Positions 42,656 to 52,205 of a stretch of 64,000 nt of DNA are shown here, piece after piece; within the stretch, counting starts at the first letter, position 1; each line of letters begins with the position of its first letter. The stretch is from Microtetraspora sp. NBRC 13810 (GTDB lineage: Bacteria > Actinomycetota > Actinomycetes > Streptosporangiales > Streptosporangiaceae). A program made the translations under genes and the position numbers. The notes beneath the pieces were generated by a model, which saw nothing but the letters and a program-made list of their open reading frames with translations, made no database searches and had not been told where the DNA came from. The stretch lies in assembly GCF_030268685.1 (NCBI RefSeq), contig NZ_BSRQ01000001.1, forward strand, positions 372,001-436,000, read 5' to 3'.

Positions 42656-43774
42656 GTGCGTGATGTGCGCCTGAGGTCCGATCTGCTCCCCGCCGTGGTG
42701 GTGGCCGCGCTCCAGCTGCTCATCGCCAAGGGCGCGCCGCACTGGCAGCAGGACCGCCTCCCGCCCGACCTCCTCGGCGGCGCCCTGCTGCTCGTGGGGC
42801 CGCTGCTGCTCGCCGTGCGCCGCCGCGCGCCCGTGCCGGCGATGGCCGGCTCGGTGGCCGCCGCCGCGCTCTACATCCTGCTCGGCTACGCGTACGGCCC
42901 GCCGTTCCCCAGCCCGATCGTGATGGTCTTCCTGGCCGTCGGATGCGGACACCGCCGGGCCGCCTGGCTGAGCTGCGGGGCGTTCTTCGCGTTCGTCGTC
43001 GTATACACGACCTGGCTGGCCCCGGTGGAGTCGCCCGGCTGGTACCACCACCTGTCGGTCGGCGCCTTCATCCTGGTCGTGCTGACCCTCTCCGAGATCG
43101 CCAAGGTGCGGCGGGACCGGGCGGCGGAGCGGCGGCGCACGGCCCGGGAGGAGGAGCGCAGGCAGGCCAGCGAGGAGCGGCTGACCATGGCCCAGGAACT
43201 GCACGACGTGCTCGCGCACAACATCTCCCTCATCCACGTGCAGGCGTCCACCGCGCTGCACCTGATGAACGACCACCCCGAGCAGGCCCGCACCGCCCTG
43301 ACCACCATCAAGCAGGCCAGCAAGGACGTGCTCGGCGAGATGCGCTCGGTGCTGAACGTGCTGCGCGAGGGCGCCCCCCGCTCGCCCACCGCCGGCCTGG
43401 ACCGGCTGGACGAGCTGGTCGCCCGCAGCGGCCTGGAGGTGACCAAGCGCGTCGACGGCGACATGGGCACGCTCCCGCCCGGGGTCGAGCGCGCCGCCTA
43501 CCGGATCATCCAGGAGAGCCTGACCAACGTCACCCGGCACGCGCCGGGCGCGGCCGTCTCCCTGCTGCTGGAGCGGCGTCCCGGCCGGCTGCTCATCCGG
43601 GTCACCGACGAGGGCTCCCAGACGCCGGGCGCGCTGGCCGACGCGGGCGGCGGGAACGGCGTCCCCGGCATGCGCGAGCGCGCCGCCGCCCTCGGCGGCA
43701 CCCTGACCGCCGGGCCGCACGGCCGGGGCTTCACCGTGGAGGCCCGGCTCCCCGTCCCCGAGGAGGACACGTGA
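42656..43774 (+). CDS. NarL-type sensor histidine kinase
   Basis: This 372-residue protein has four to five membrane segments in the first 150 residues. A coiled region (RRDRAAERRRTAREEERRQASEERL) follows. The HisKA_3 phosphoacceptor motif is AQELHDVLAHNISLIHVQA. A C-terminal ATPase domain has YRIIQESLTNVTRHA and GGGNGVPGMRERAAALGG. It phosphorylates the response regulator encoded next, whose GTG overlaps its stop codon. There is no large outer sensor domain, so it probably senses a membrane signal. It starts at GTG 42656. Confidence 0.93.
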   Translation: MRDVRLRSDLLPAVVVAALQLLIAKGAPHWQQDRLPPDLLGGALLLVGPLLLAVRRRAPVPAMAGSVAAAALYILLGYAYGPPFPSPIVMVFLAVGCGHRRAAWLSCGAFFAFVVVYTTWLAPVESPGWYHHLSVGAFILVVLTLSEIAKVRRDRAAERRRTAREEERRQASEERLTMAQELHDVLAHNISLIHVQASTALHLMNDHPEQARTALTTIKQASKDVLGEMRSVLNVLREGAPRSPTAGLDRLDELVARSGLEVTKRVDGDMGTLPPGVERAAYRIIQESLTNVTRHAPGAAVSLLLERRPGRLLIRVTDEGSQTPGALADAGGGNGVPGMRERAAALGGTLTAGPHGRGFTVEARLPVPEEDT

Positions 43775-44433
43775 TCCGGCTGCTGCTCGCCGACGACCAG
43801 GCGCTGGTCAGGGCGGGGTTCCGCGCCCTGCTCGACGCCCAGGAGGGCATGACCGTGGTGGCCGAGGCCGCCGACGGGGCGCAGGCCGTACGGCTGGCCG
43901 GGGAGCACCGGCCGGATGTGGTCCTGATGGACATCAGGATGCCCGGCACCGACGGCCTGACCGCGACCCGGCAGATCGGCGCGGACCCCGCCCTGCGCGA
44001 TGTGAAGATCATCATCCTGACGACGTTCGAGCTGGACGAGTACGTCTTCGAGGCGCTGCGCGGCGGCGCCGGGGGCTTCCTGGTGAAGGACACCGAGCCG
44101 GCCGAGCTGATCCAGGCGGTGCGGGTGGTGGCGGCGGGCGACGCGCTGCTGTCCCCCGGAGTCACCCGCCGCCTGATCGCGGAGTTCGCCGCGCGGGCCA
44201 AGGAGCCACGCCACCCGGCCGAGCTGGACCAGCTCACCGACCGGGAACGCGAGGTCCTCGCCCTGGTCGGGGCCGGGATGACCAACGAGGAGATCGCGCA
44301 GCGGCTCTTCATGTCCCCCGCCACCGCCAAGACGCACGTGAGCCGCACGATGATGAAGCTGCGCGCCCGGGACCGGGCCCAGCTCGTCGTGATCGCCTAC
44401 GAATCCGGGCTGGTCAGACCCGGATGGAGCTGA
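43771..44433 (+). CDS. NarL/LuxR-type response regulator
   Basis: This 220-residue protein has a receiver domain with phosphoacceptor Asp54 (VVLMDIRMPGTDG) and a C-terminal LuxR helix-turn-helix ([49 protein letters not shown]). It is paired with the upstream histidine kinase by a 4-bp start/stop overlap. Its target genes are unknown; neither neighbour is a typical target. Confidence 0.94.
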   Translation: MIRLLLADDQALVRAGFRALLDAQEGMTVVAEAADGAQAVRLAGEHRPDVVLMDIRMPGTDGLTATRQIGADPALRDVKIIILTTFELDEYVFEALRGGAGGFLVKDTEPAELIQAVRVVAAGDALLSPGVTRRLIAEFAARAKEPRHPAELDQLTDREREVLALVGAGMTNEEIAQRLFMSPATAKTHVSRTMMKLRARDRAQLVVIAYESGLVRPGWS

Positions 44434-44653
44434 TTTTGCCCCGCGCGGGCCATCGAGGTGCGATACTCGGCGTGTCACCGTGGACACGGGCGGTCGCGCT
44501 CCCCTAAGCGCACTCTGGGATGTTCGCCCGGTTTCTCAAGTTCAAGCAAGCCCGGACCCACGGGCTCGTCGTCTCCGATTTCCCGTTGACCTCCTGTCAC
44601 TACGCTCCGCAGTCGTACGCTTACAAGCCAGGACAGGGACGGTGGAGGCTCAC

Positions 44654-46123
44654 ATGGGGTGGTGGCAGGGCAACCTGGAGACGGCCGTACTGGATCACGC
44701 CGTGCCCCCGCCCCGCGACGGCGACCTGCTCGCGGACGACCTGGGCGCCCACGTCTCGGGCGCCGCCGCTGACGACGACGGCGAGGCGGCGCTGTTCGCC
44801 GCGGCGCAGGCCGGCGACCGGCAGGCGGCGCACCGGCTCGGGCGGCTGCACGCCCAGCGCGGCGACCGTTCGGCCGCGCGCCACTGGTGGGAGCAGGCCG
44901 CCGCGGCGGGAAACGTGGACAGCGCCTACAACCTGGGCGTCTGGCACGAGAAGCACGGCAGCCTGGACGAGTCGCTCTCCTGGTACGAGCTGGCCGCCGG
45001 CCTCGGCGACATGGAGGCCGCGATGAACCTCGCCACCCTGCTGCTGGAGCAGCGCGGCGACGCGGACACCGCCCGCTGGTGGTTCGAGCGCGCGGCGTAC
45101 GACGGGTCCCGGCCGGCGGCCAGGCGGCTGGCGCTGCTCTGCGAGGACTCCGGCGAGGCGCAGAGCGCCCGCGACTGGCACCGCAGGGCCGCGCTCGACG
45201 GCGACCTGTGCTCCGCGCACGACCTGGGCTTCCTCGCCTACGCGGCGGGCGAGGAGGAGGAGACGCTGCACTGGTGGGAGTTCGGCGCGCGGGGCGGGCA
45301 CGCCGACGCGGCCTACCACCTGGGCCTGTTCCTCCAGGCGGGCCGCGATCCCGAGGGCGCCGAGGCGTTCTACCGGCTGGCCGCCACCAGCGAGCATCCG
45401 GCCGCCGCGTCCCAGCTCGGCACGATCGCGCTGTCCCGGCGCGACCTGCGCACGGCCCGCGCCTGGTTCGAGCGGGCGGCCGAGGCCGGGCGGGTGGGCG
45501 ACCAGCGGATGGCCGGATTCGTCTGCGTGGAGCTGAACGACTCGGCCGCGGCCAGCCACTGGTTCGGGCGCGCCGCGGCGGGCGGCGACCCGGAGTCGGC
45601 GTTCAACTTCGCGTTGCTGCTGATCGCCGAGGAGGGCGACCTGCGCGGCGGCCAGCACTGGTTCCGGCAGGCGGCGCGGCGCGGCCACCATCGCGCCGCG
45701 CTGGAGCTGGGCGCGCTGCTGTCGATCACCGGCTACCCCGAGGAGGGCGAGCGCTGGCTGGCCACGCCGCCCCCGGCCACCCTGGACCGGGTCCCCGAGC
45801 CGGAGCTGGCCGCGCGTGCCGAGCTGGCGGTCACCGCGGCCGGTCGGCGCGGCGGGGTGACCCTCGACGTGCACGCCCTGGTGGAGATCCTCAGCACCTG
45901 GGATCTGGTGACCCGGCCGCTGCTCGACCATTCCGACGTGGTGGGCTGGCTCACCGAGCGCAGCGGGGTGCACCGGAGCGCGGTCGAGCACCTCGGCCAG
46001 GTCCGCGCGACGCTGCTGCGCCCGGGGAACGCGCCATGGCCGAGCCCGGCCGAGACCGGGCTGGTCCTGGGCACGGCCCGCGAGCTGCGTGCCCGTCTCA
46101 CCCCCGCGGAAAGCGTCCGCTAG
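44654..46123 (+). CDS. Sel1-like/TPR repeat protein
   Basis: This 489-residue protein is built from about ten ~35-residue helical repeats of the Sel1 type (AAHRLGRLHAQRGDRSAARHWWEQAAAAGNVDSAYNLGVWHEKHG and so on). A different C-terminal ~110 residues contain a helical region (LVEILSTWDLVTRPLLDHSDVVGWLTERSG) that resembles a small helix-turn-helix or adaptor domain. No signal peptide is present. Such proteins act as scaffolds for protein interactions; the partner is unknown. ATG 44654 is chosen because GGAGG lies 5 bp upstream, although the frame is open 174 bp further. It is convergent with alanine dehydrogenase, 10 bp apart. Confidence 0.85.
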   Translation: MGWWQGNLETAVLDHAVPPPRDGDLLADDLGAHVSGAAADDDGEAALFAAAQAGDRQAAHRLGRLHAQRGDRSAARHWWEQAAAAGNVDSAYNLGVWHEKHGSLDESLSWYELAAGLGDMEAAMNLATLLLEQRGDADTARWWFERAAYDGSRPAARRLALLCEDSGEAQSARDWHRRAALDGDLCSAHDLGFLAYAAGEEEETLHWWEFGARGGHADAAYHLGLFLQAGRDPEGAEAFYRLAATSEHPAAASQLGTIALSRRDLRTARAWFERAAEAGRVGDQRMAGFVCVELNDSAAASHWFGRAAAGGDPESAFNFALLLIAEEGDLRGGQHWFRQAARRGHHRAALELGALLSITGYPEEGERWLATPPPATLDRVPEPELAARAELAVTAAGRRGGVTLDVHALVEILSTWDLVTRPLLDHSDVVGWLTERSGVHRSAVEHLGQVRATLLRPGNAPWPSPAETGLVLGTARELRARLTPAESVR

Positions 46124-46133
46124 CGCGGTCTCC

Positions 46134-47246
46134 TCAGGCGAGGACGTCGGCCACCGGGAGCAGCGGCAGGCCGTGGGCGACCGCGACCGGCTCGTTGGTG
46201 AGGCTGCCCGCGTGGGTGTTGAGGCCGAGGGCGAGCGCGGGGTCGGCCCGCAGGGCGTCCCGCCAGCCGTGCTCGGCCAGCCGCACCGCGTAGGGCAGGG
46301 TGGCGTTGGTCAGGGCGTAGGTGGAGGTGTTCGCCACGGAGCCGGGCATGTTGGCCACGCAGTAGAAGATCGACTCGTGTACCCGGAAGGTCGGGTCCGC
46401 GTGCGTGGTGGGCCGCGAGTCCTCGAAGCAGCCGCCCTGGTCGATGGCGATGTCCACGAGCACGGAGCCCGGCTTCATCCGCGACACCAGCTCGTTGGAG
46501 ATGAGGGTCGGCGCCTTGGCCCCGGGGATGAGCACGGCGCCGATGACCAGGTCGGCCTCCAGGGCCTCCCGCTCGATCGCGTACGCGGTGGACACGGCGG
46601 TCTTCAGCCGGCCCTGGTAGATCGCGTCGATGTGGCGCAGGCGGTCGACGTTGACGTCCAGGATCGTCACCTCGGCGCCCATGCCGACGGCGATCTGCGC
46701 CGCGTTGAGCCCGGATACGCCGCCGCCGATGATCAGAATCTTGGCCGGGGCGACGCCCGGCACGCCGCCGGGCAGCACGCCGCGCCCGCCGTTGAACCGC
46801 ATCAGGTTGTAGGCGCCCACCTGCGGCGCGAGCCGGCCCGCGACCTCCGACATCGGGGCGAGCAGCGGCAGCGTGCCGCCGACCTGCACGGTCTCGTAGG
46901 CGATGCCGGTGACCTTGTTCCCGAGCAGCGCGTCGGTGCACGGGCGGGACGCCGCGAGGTGCAGGTACGTGAAGAGCACCTGGCCCTCACGCATCCGCGA
47001 ATACTCCTCGGCGATGGGCTCCTTGACCTTGAGGACCATCTCGCCCTCGGCCCACACCTCGTCCGCGCCGTCCACCATCTTGGCCCCGGCGAACAGGTAC
47101 TCCTCGTCCGGGATGTGCGACCCGAGTCCCGCGCCGCGCTGCACGTAGACCTCGTGGCCGTGCCTGGTGAGCTCGTGCACGCCCGCGGGAGTGGCGGCTA
47201 CGCGATATTCGTGGTTCTTGACCTCGGCGGGCACGCCGATCTTCAT
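46134..47246 (-). CDS. ald: Alanine dehydrogenase
   Basis: The protein is 370 residues, full family length. It starts MKIGVPAEVKNHEYRVAATPAGVHELTRHGHEV, with substrate-binding residues in this region (Arg15) and Lys in VLKVKEPI. The NAD-binding Rossmann motif is ILIIGGGVSGLNAAQIAVGMGAEV. DIAIDQGGCFEDSRPTTH and CVANMPGSVANTSTYALTNATLPY follow. It catalyses reversible NAD-dependent deamination of L-alanine to pyruvate. It is downstream of an aminotransferase gene on the same strand (73-bp gap), where it could recycle the alanine/pyruvate used as amino donor or acceptor. GGGAAAA precedes ATG 47246. Confidence 0.96.
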   Translation of the reverse strand: MKIGVPAEVKNHEYRVAATPAGVHELTRHGHEVYVQRGAGLGSHIPDEEYLFAGAKMVDGADEVWAEGEMVLKVKEPIAEEYSRMREGQVLFTYLHLAASRPCTDALLGNKVTGIAYETVQVGGTLPLLAPMSEVAGRLAPQVGAYNLMRFNGGRGVLPGGVPGVAPAKILIIGGGVSGLNAAQIAVGMGAEVTILDVNVDRLRHIDAIYQGRLKTAVSTAYAIEREALEADLVIGAVLIPGAKAPTLISNELVSRMKPGSVLVDIAIDQGGCFEDSRPTTHADPTFRVHESIFYCVANMPGSVANTSTYALTNATLPYAVRLAEHGWRDALRADPALALGLNTHAGSLTNEPVAVAHGLPLLPVADVLA

Positions 47247-47319
47247 GAGTTTTCCCTTCCTCGCAGGTCGCGGCCCGCACCCCGTCGGGCGGACCGGACG
47301 CCATGGTGTTCGTGGGGGG

Positions 47320-48714
47320 TCACAGACGGTTCCACGCCTCCGTGAGGACCGACCGCAGGATCGACTCGATCTCGTCGAACTCCTTGGGCCCGCAGATCAG
47401 CGGAGGCGCGAGTTGGATGACCGGGTCACCCCGGTCGTCGGCCCGGCAGTAGAGCCCCGCCTCGAAGAGAGCGTGGGACAGGAAGCCGCGCAGCAGGCGC
47501 TCACTCTCGCCTTCGTCGAACGTGGCCTTGGTCGTCTTGTCCTTGACCAGCTCGATACCCCAAAAGTACCCCGACCCGCGAACGTCTCCGACAATCGGCA
47601 GATCGAGCAGCCGCTCCAGGGTCGCACGGAAGACCGGCTCGTTCCGCGTGACGTGGCCGAGCAGGTCCTCGCCTTCGAAGATGTCCAGGTTGGCCAGCGC
47701 GACCGCGGCGGAGACCGGGTGGCCGCCGAAGGTGTAGCCGTGCGGGAACATCACGCCGTCCCGCTTGAACGGCTCGAACAGCTCCTCCTTGGCGATCATG
47801 GCCCCGATCGGCGAATAGCCGCTGGTCAGCCCCTTCGCGCAGGTGATGATGTCCGGGACGTAGTCGAACTTCTGCCCGCCGAACATGGTGCCCAGGCGGC
47901 CGAAGGCGCAGATGACCTCGTCGGAGACGAGAAGCACGTCGTAGGTGTCGCAGATCTCGCGCAGCCGCTGGAAGTATCCGGGGGGCGGCGGGAAGCAGCC
48001 GCCGGCGTTCTGCACCGGTTCGACGAAGACGGCGGCCACGCTGTCGGGGCCCTCCATCTCGATGGCGCGGGCCACCCGGTCGGCGGCCCAGCGGCCGTAC
48101 TGCTCGGGCGTCATCCCGGGCACGCCGCTGATCTCGTCGGCTCGGTAGTAGTTGGTGTTGGGCACCCGGACCGAGCCCGGCACCAGCGGCTCGAAGGGCA
48201 GCTTGAACGCCGGGATGCCGGTGATCGACAGCGCGCCCTGCGGAGTGCCGTGGTAGGCGATCTGGCGGCTGATCACCTTGTGCTTGCCGGGCTTGCCGAC
48301 GGCCTTGTAGTACTGCTTGGCGAGCTTCCACGCCGTCTCGACGGCCTCGCCGCCACCGGTGGTGAAGAAGACGCGGTTGAGGTCCCCCGGGGTCAGGGCG
48401 GCAAGTCGCTGGGCGAGCTCGGCCGCCTTGGGGTGGGCGTACGACCACAGCGGGAAGAAGGCCAGTTCCTGGGCCTGCTTGGCGGCGGCCTCGGCCAGCT
48501 CGCTGCGGCCGTGTCCCGCCTGGACCACGAACAGCCCGGCGAGCCCGTCGAGGTACCGCTTGCCGTGGATGTCGTAGATGTAGGCGCCCTCACCGCGCAC
48601 GATCGTCGGCACCTCGCCGCCGGCGTAGGCGCCGTGCCGCGTGAAGTGCAGCCATAGGTTGTCCTGAGCGGCCTTCAGGACCGCGGCCACGTCGGTGTTG
48701 TCCGGGTGGGTCAT
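47320..48714 (-). CDS. Class III aminotransferase (omega-amino acid/diamine:pyruvate type)
   Basis: This is a 464-residue PLP enzyme. Conserved segments are EGAYIYDIHGKRYLDGLAGLFVVQAGHGR, VFFTTGGGEAVETAWKLAKQYY, DVLLVSDEVICAFGRLG and the PLP lysine in DIITCAKGLTSGYSPIGA. The sequence type is that of beta-alanine/GABA/putrescine:pyruvate aminotransferases, acting in the cytoplasm. Pairing with alanine dehydrogenase supports pyruvate/alanine as one substrate pair. ATG 48714 begins the conserved N-terminus; an open frame extends upstream without a better ribosome site. The M20 dipeptidase gene is divergent, 248 bp away. Confidence 0.92.
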   Translation of the reverse strand: MTHPDNTDVAAVLKAAQDNLWLHFTRHGAYAGGEVPTIVRGEGAYIYDIHGKRYLDGLAGLFVVQAGHGRSELAEAAAKQAQELAFFPLWSYAHPKAAELAQRLAALTPGDLNRVFFTTGGGEAVETAWKLAKQYYKAVGKPGKHKVISRQIAYHGTPQGALSITGIPAFKLPFEPLVPGSVRVPNTNYYRADEISGVPGMTPEQYGRWAADRVARAIEMEGPDSVAAVFVEPVQNAGGCFPPPPGYFQRLREICDTYDVLLVSDEVICAFGRLGTMFGGQKFDYVPDIITCAKGLTSGYSPIGAMIAKEELFEPFKRDGVMFPHGYTFGGHPVSAAVALANLDIFEGEDLLGHVTRNEPVFRATLERLLDLPIVGDVRGSGYFWGIELVKDKTTKATFDEGESERLLRGFLSHALFEAGLYCRADDRGDPVIQLAPPLICGPKEFDEIESILRSVLTEAWNRL

Positions 48715-48962
48715 CTCGGCATCTTCCCTCGTCGTCCGGTTCTTCACAGTCTGCCCGCCCACCTCGGCGACTGCCAAGTGAAAGCGTGGCAGCAGAGTGC
48801 AAGATCTTCGGATTCCGTGATACCGCCATGTAACGGCGACGAAAATCGAAGGGCGATTCAGCGCCCAATGCGACAAGGTAGCCTTTTCGCCCAAACGGTG
48901 CGGCAGAGGACTCCCGCCCGGCTGTGATCCAATGAACCGATGCATGAGATGCGGGGGAAAGC

Positions 48963-50306
48963 GTGACTCCTGACCAGATCGAGGGTGCCGTCGCGGCGGC
49001 GATGCCCCAGGCCGTGGAAGACCTCAGACGGCTCGTCGCCCTGCCTTCGGTGGCCTTCCCCGGTCATCCCTCCGAGCCGGTGCTCGCCGCCGCCGCGGTG
49101 ACCGAGGAGCTCCTGCGCAGCACTGGCCTGCCGCACGTGCAGCAGCTCCCGATCGAGGGCAGCTTCCCCGCCGTCTACGCCGCGGCCCCCGCGCCCCCCG
49201 GCGCGCCGACCGTCCTGCTCTACGCGCACTACGACGTCCAGCCCCCCGGCGACCTGCGCCTGTGGCGCACCCCGCCGTTCGAGCCCACCCTGATCGACGG
49301 GCGGCTCTACGGCCGGGGCGCCGCGGACGACAAGTCGGGCGTGATCGCGCACGTGGCCGCGCTGCGCGCCTTCCAGGGCCGCTTCCCGGTGGGCATCAAG
49401 GTGATCATCGAGGGCCAGGAGGAGTACGCGGGCGAGCGGCTGGAGGCGTTCGTCGAGCGCAATCCCGAGCTGGTCCGCGCGGACGCGATCGTCGTCGCCG
49501 ACACCGGCAACGCGCGCCTCGGCGACCCGTCGGTGACCACCTCGCTGCGTGGCATGGCCGCCTTCACCGTCGAGGTGCGCACCCTGGCGGAGGCGCTGCA
49601 CAGCGGCCAGTTCGGCGGCGCGGCCCCGGACGCGCTCGCCGCGCTGATGCGCATGCTCACCGCCCTGCACGACGAGCACGGCGACATCCGGGTGCCCGGC
49701 CTGCCGCGCGGCTCCTTCCTCGGCGCCGGCCCGTCGGAGGAGGAGTTCCGCGCGTCGGCGGGCGTCCTCGACGGCGTCTCCCTCGTCGGCGCCGGCACCG
49801 TCGCCGACCGGCTCTGGTCCTCCTACGCGATCACGGTCACCGGCCTCGACGTCCCGTCCGTGGCCGGCGCGGTCAACGCCGTGCAGCCCAGGGCCCGGGC
49901 CCGGGTCAGCGTCCGGGTGCCTCCGGGCGGTGACCCCAAGACCACGGTCGAGGCGGTCATCGACTTCCTCCGCCAGGTGGCCCCGTGGGGCGTGCACGTC
50001 GGCGTCGAGGACGTCGTGCTCGGCAGCGGCTTCCTCGCCGACCCCGGCGGCACCGCCCGCGCCGCCCTGAACCGCGCCATGGAGCGCGCCTACGGCCGCG
50101 CCCCCCGCGACATCGGCGCCGGCGGCTCGATCCCGCTGGTCTCCACCCTGGTGAAGCAGTTCCCCGCCGCCGAGATCCTGCTCTTCGGCGCGGAGGACGA
50201 CGCCGCCGCCATCCACGCCCCCAACGAGCGCCTCGACCTGGAGGAGCTGCGCCGCACCATCACCACCGAGGCCCTCTTCCTCCAGGAGCTCGCCGCCGCC
50301 TTCTGA
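48963..50306 (+). CDS. M20-family metallo-dipeptidase
   Basis: This 447-residue cytoplasmic zinc peptidase of the CNDP/PepV-like M20 group shows the metal-binding motifs. They are LLYAHYDVQPPGD (His and Asp), GRGAADDKSGV, VIIEGQEEYAGE (catalytic and metal Glu) and the closing ILLFGAEDDAAAIHAPNERL. It hydrolyses dipeptides or removes an N-terminal residue. GTG 48963 has GGGGGAAA at a good distance. Two hairpins follow the gene. It is divergent from the aminotransferase, with which it might share a nitrogen-scavenging role. Confidence 0.92.
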   Translation: MTPDQIEGAVAAAMPQAVEDLRRLVALPSVAFPGHPSEPVLAAAAVTEELLRSTGLPHVQQLPIEGSFPAVYAAAPAPPGAPTVLLYAHYDVQPPGDLRLWRTPPFEPTLIDGRLYGRGAADDKSGVIAHVAALRAFQGRFPVGIKVIIEGQEEYAGERLEAFVERNPELVRADAIVVADTGNARLGDPSVTTSLRGMAAFTVEVRTLAEALHSGQFGGAAPDALAALMRMLTALHDEHGDIRVPGLPRGSFLGAGPSEEEFRASAGVLDGVSLVGAGTVADRLWSSYAITVTGLDVPSVAGAVNAVQPRARARVSVRVPPGGDPKTTVEAVIDFLRQVAPWGVHVGVEDVVLGSGFLADPGGTARAALNRAMERAYGRAPRDIGAGGSIPLVSTLVKQFPAAEILLFGAEDDAAAIHAPNERLDLEELRRTITTEALFLQELAAAF

Positions 50307-50351
50307 CCCGCGGGAGATCGACCACCTGCGACGACCGGCGGAACCACGAGC

Positions 50352-50381
50352 GCGCCCGGCGACCAAGCCGTGGCCGGGCGC
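50352..50381. terminator. Bidirectional hairpin terminator between convergent genes
   Basis: Perfect 9-bp arms GCGCCCGGC/GCCGGGCGC with a 12-nt loop lie 46 bp after the dipeptidase stop codon. There is no T-run, as usual for actinomycete terminators. Confidence 0.7.
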
Positions 50382-50433
50382 CCCTCCCACTCACGACCCG
50401 GCCGTGGCGGTACCCCGCGGCGTCCTCGCGCAC

Positions 50434-50465
50434 GGGCCGGCGATCTTCCTGCTGAGCGCCGGCCC
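50434..50465. terminator. Second hairpin between convergent genes
   Basis: Perfect 9-bp arms GGGCCGGCG/CGCCGGCCC with a 14-nt loop lie 11 bp beyond the stop of the cysteine dioxygenase gene. It probably terminates that transcript, and with the hairpin at 50352 insulates the two genes. Confidence 0.7.
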
Positions 50466-50475
50466 GGTCTGAGGG

Positions 50476-51000
50476 TCAGCCGACCGGAAGGTCGTAGGCG
50501 CGGCGGACGCTGGAGCCGAGGACGTCCAGGTTGGCGCCGTAGGCGTGCAGGGAGACGCCGATCTCGTCGCTGGTGTTCCTGACCTTGTGGATGTCGCCGG
50601 GCGGGGCGAAGCCGCTGGCGTCGCCGGGACGGTTGGCGGAGCGGCCGATCTCCACCAGGCGCCCGCCGTCGACCCGGTACAGCGTCTCGTACTCGATGCC
50701 GCTGATCACCGCGAACGAGCACCAGGCCACGTGGTCGTGGATCACGGTCTCCTGGCCGGGACGCCACACCACGGCGGCGAGGGAGAAGTCGTCCTCGGCG
50801 TGCAGGACGTGCGAGACGTATCCGTCGGGGCTGCCGAGCCGCTCCGCGTCGGTGAGGATGCCGGCGGTGAGCGGGGCGGCGCGGAACAGGTCGGCCACCG
50901 CGTAGGCGGTCTCCCTGGCCGGCAGGCGGCGCTCCACCAGTGCGCGGATGCCGGTCACCAGTTCGGCGAGTCCAGGCCGGGTAAGCGTCGTGGTTTCCAT
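50476..51000 (-). CDS. Cysteine dioxygenase family protein
   Basis: This 174-residue cupin has the iron ligands visible: HDH in GQETVIHDHVAWCSFAVISG and a third His in PPGDIHKVRN. The family oxidises L-cysteine (or 3-mercaptopropionate) to the sulfinate with O2. The Cys in AWCSF sits where the Cys-Tyr crosslink residue of CDO lies, so cysteine itself is plausible. The ATG at 51000 is 75 bp from the divergent LysR gene, which likely controls it. It is cytoplasmic. Confidence 0.9.
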   Translation of the reverse strand: METTTLTRPGLAELVTGIRALVERRLPARETAYAVADLFRAAPLTAGILTDAERLGSPDGYVSHVLHAEDDFSLAAVVWRPGQETVIHDHVAWCSFAVISGIEYETLYRVDGGRLVEIGRSANRPGDASGFAPPGDIHKVRNTSDEIGVSLHAYGANLDVLGSSVRRAYDLPVG

Positions 51001-51075
51001 GCCTCCAGGGTCGCGCCTGCGGTTCCATCAGGTCCAATTACTATATTGGGGACTTCTCATAGATATGGTTGATAC

Positions 51076-51999
51076 ATGCTCGATGTCGTGCGGCTTCGCG
51101 TCCTCGAAGCGGTGGCCAGGACCCGGTCGGTGACCGCGGCGGCCCGCGAGCTGCACTATTCGCAGCCCTCCGTCAGCCACCACCTGGCCAGGCTGGAGGC
51201 CGAGACGGGGGCCAAGCTGGTCCAGCGGGCGGGGCGCGGCATCCGGCTCACCGAGGCGGGACGGCTGCTCGCCGAGCGGGCCAAGGAGATCCTCGGCCGC
51301 CTCGACGCCGCCGAGCACGAGCTGGCCACCCACGTCGGCCTGCGCTCGGGCCGGGTACGGCTGGCCGCCTTCCCCTCCGCCTTCGGCACCTTCGTGCCCG
51401 GCGCCGCCGTACGGCTGGCCGCGGAGCACCCGGGGCTCGCGCTCCAGCTCTCCGAGGCCGAGCCGCCCGAGGCGCTGCGCATGCTCCGCGCCGGCTACGT
51501 GGACGTGGCGGTCATCTTCCGCTACGACGACACCGCCCCGGAGGAGAACGGCACCCGGGCGATCCCGCTCCTCGACGACCCGAGCCACCTGGTCACCCCG
51601 TCCGGCGTGCCCCCGGGCGACCTGGCCGGGCACGCGGCGGGGCGCTGGATCGCGGGCTGCGACCGGTGCCGCAGCCACCTGCTCGACCTGTGCGCGGCGT
51701 CGGGCTTCGAGCCGGACATCGCGTTCACCACCGACGACTACGTGGCGGTGCAGGCGATGGTGGCGGCCGGCATGGGCGTCACCGTGCTGCCCGGCCTGGC
51801 GCTGGCCGCGCACCGGCATCCGGCCGTGACCAGCGCCGAGCTGCCCGGCTCGACCCGGCAGGTCCTCGCGGTCGTCTACGGCGAACCGCCCGACCCGCCG
51901 GGCACCGCCGCCCTGCTGTCCGCCCTGGTCGCCTCCGCGGCGGACGGCGGCGGTCAGGACCGCGCCGCCGCCTCGGCGACCCTCCTCGCCCACCGGTAG
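51076..51999 (+). CDS. LysR-family transcriptional regulator
   Basis: The protein has 307 residues. The N-terminal winged helix-turn-helix is LRVLEAVARTRSVTAAARELHYSQPSVSHHLARLEAETGAKLVQR. A type 2 periplasmic-like effector domain follows (VRLAAFPSAFGTFVPGAAVRLAAEHPGLALQL). LysR regulators usually control the divergent neighbour, here cysteine dioxygenase. The shared 75-bp spacer contains an A/T-rich stretch, TTACTATATTGGGG. ATG 51076 follows it closely, so the leader is short. The 3' end overlaps the decayed gene on the opposite strand by 46 bp. Confidence 0.93.
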   Translation: MLDVVRLRVLEAVARTRSVTAAARELHYSQPSVSHHLARLEAETGAKLVQRAGRGIRLTEAGRLLAERAKEILGRLDAAEHELATHVGLRSGRVRLAAFPSAFGTFVPGAAVRLAAEHPGLALQLSEAEPPEALRMLRAGYVDVAVIFRYDDTAPEENGTRAIPLLDDPSHLVTPSGVPPGDLAGHAAGRWIAGCDRCRSHLLDLCAASGFEPDIAFTTDDYVAVQAMVAAGMGVTVLPGLALAAHRHPAVTSAELPGSTRQVLAVVYGEPPDPPGTAALLSALVASAADGGGQDRAAASATLLAHR

Positions 52000-52205
52000 T
52001 CCGCCTTCCCCGCGGGCGAGCGGACCACCTCGGCCACGAACGCGTAGACGCGCGGCACCTTGAAGCCGGACAGCCGCGCCCGGCAGTGCGCGTCCAGCTC
52101 CCGTGCGGTGGGCTCGGCGCCGGGGCGCGGCTCGACGACGGCGGCGACCGTGCTCCCCCAGCGCTCGTCGGGGATGCCGGTGACCACCGGCCCGACCTGG
52201 CGGCC
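51954..52205 (-). pseudogene. C-terminal fragment of an acyl-CoA synthetase
   Basis: The frame ends VTGIPDERWGSTVAAVVEPRPGAEPTARELDAHCRARLSGFKVPRVYAFVAEVVRSPAGKADYRWARRV. This is the C-terminal mobile subdomain of ANL-superfamily acyl-CoA ligases (FadD type), with the catalytic-lysine region at SPAGKADYRW. The adenylation core is missing. Upstream it is joined in a chimeric frame to the OB-fold gene fragment. Confidence 0.75.

Noticed and set aside
44480-44653. Longer N-terminus for the Sel1-repeat protein
   Set aside because: The extra 58 codons lack homology-like features, while the ATG at 44654 has an ideal GGAGG and begins the folded part.
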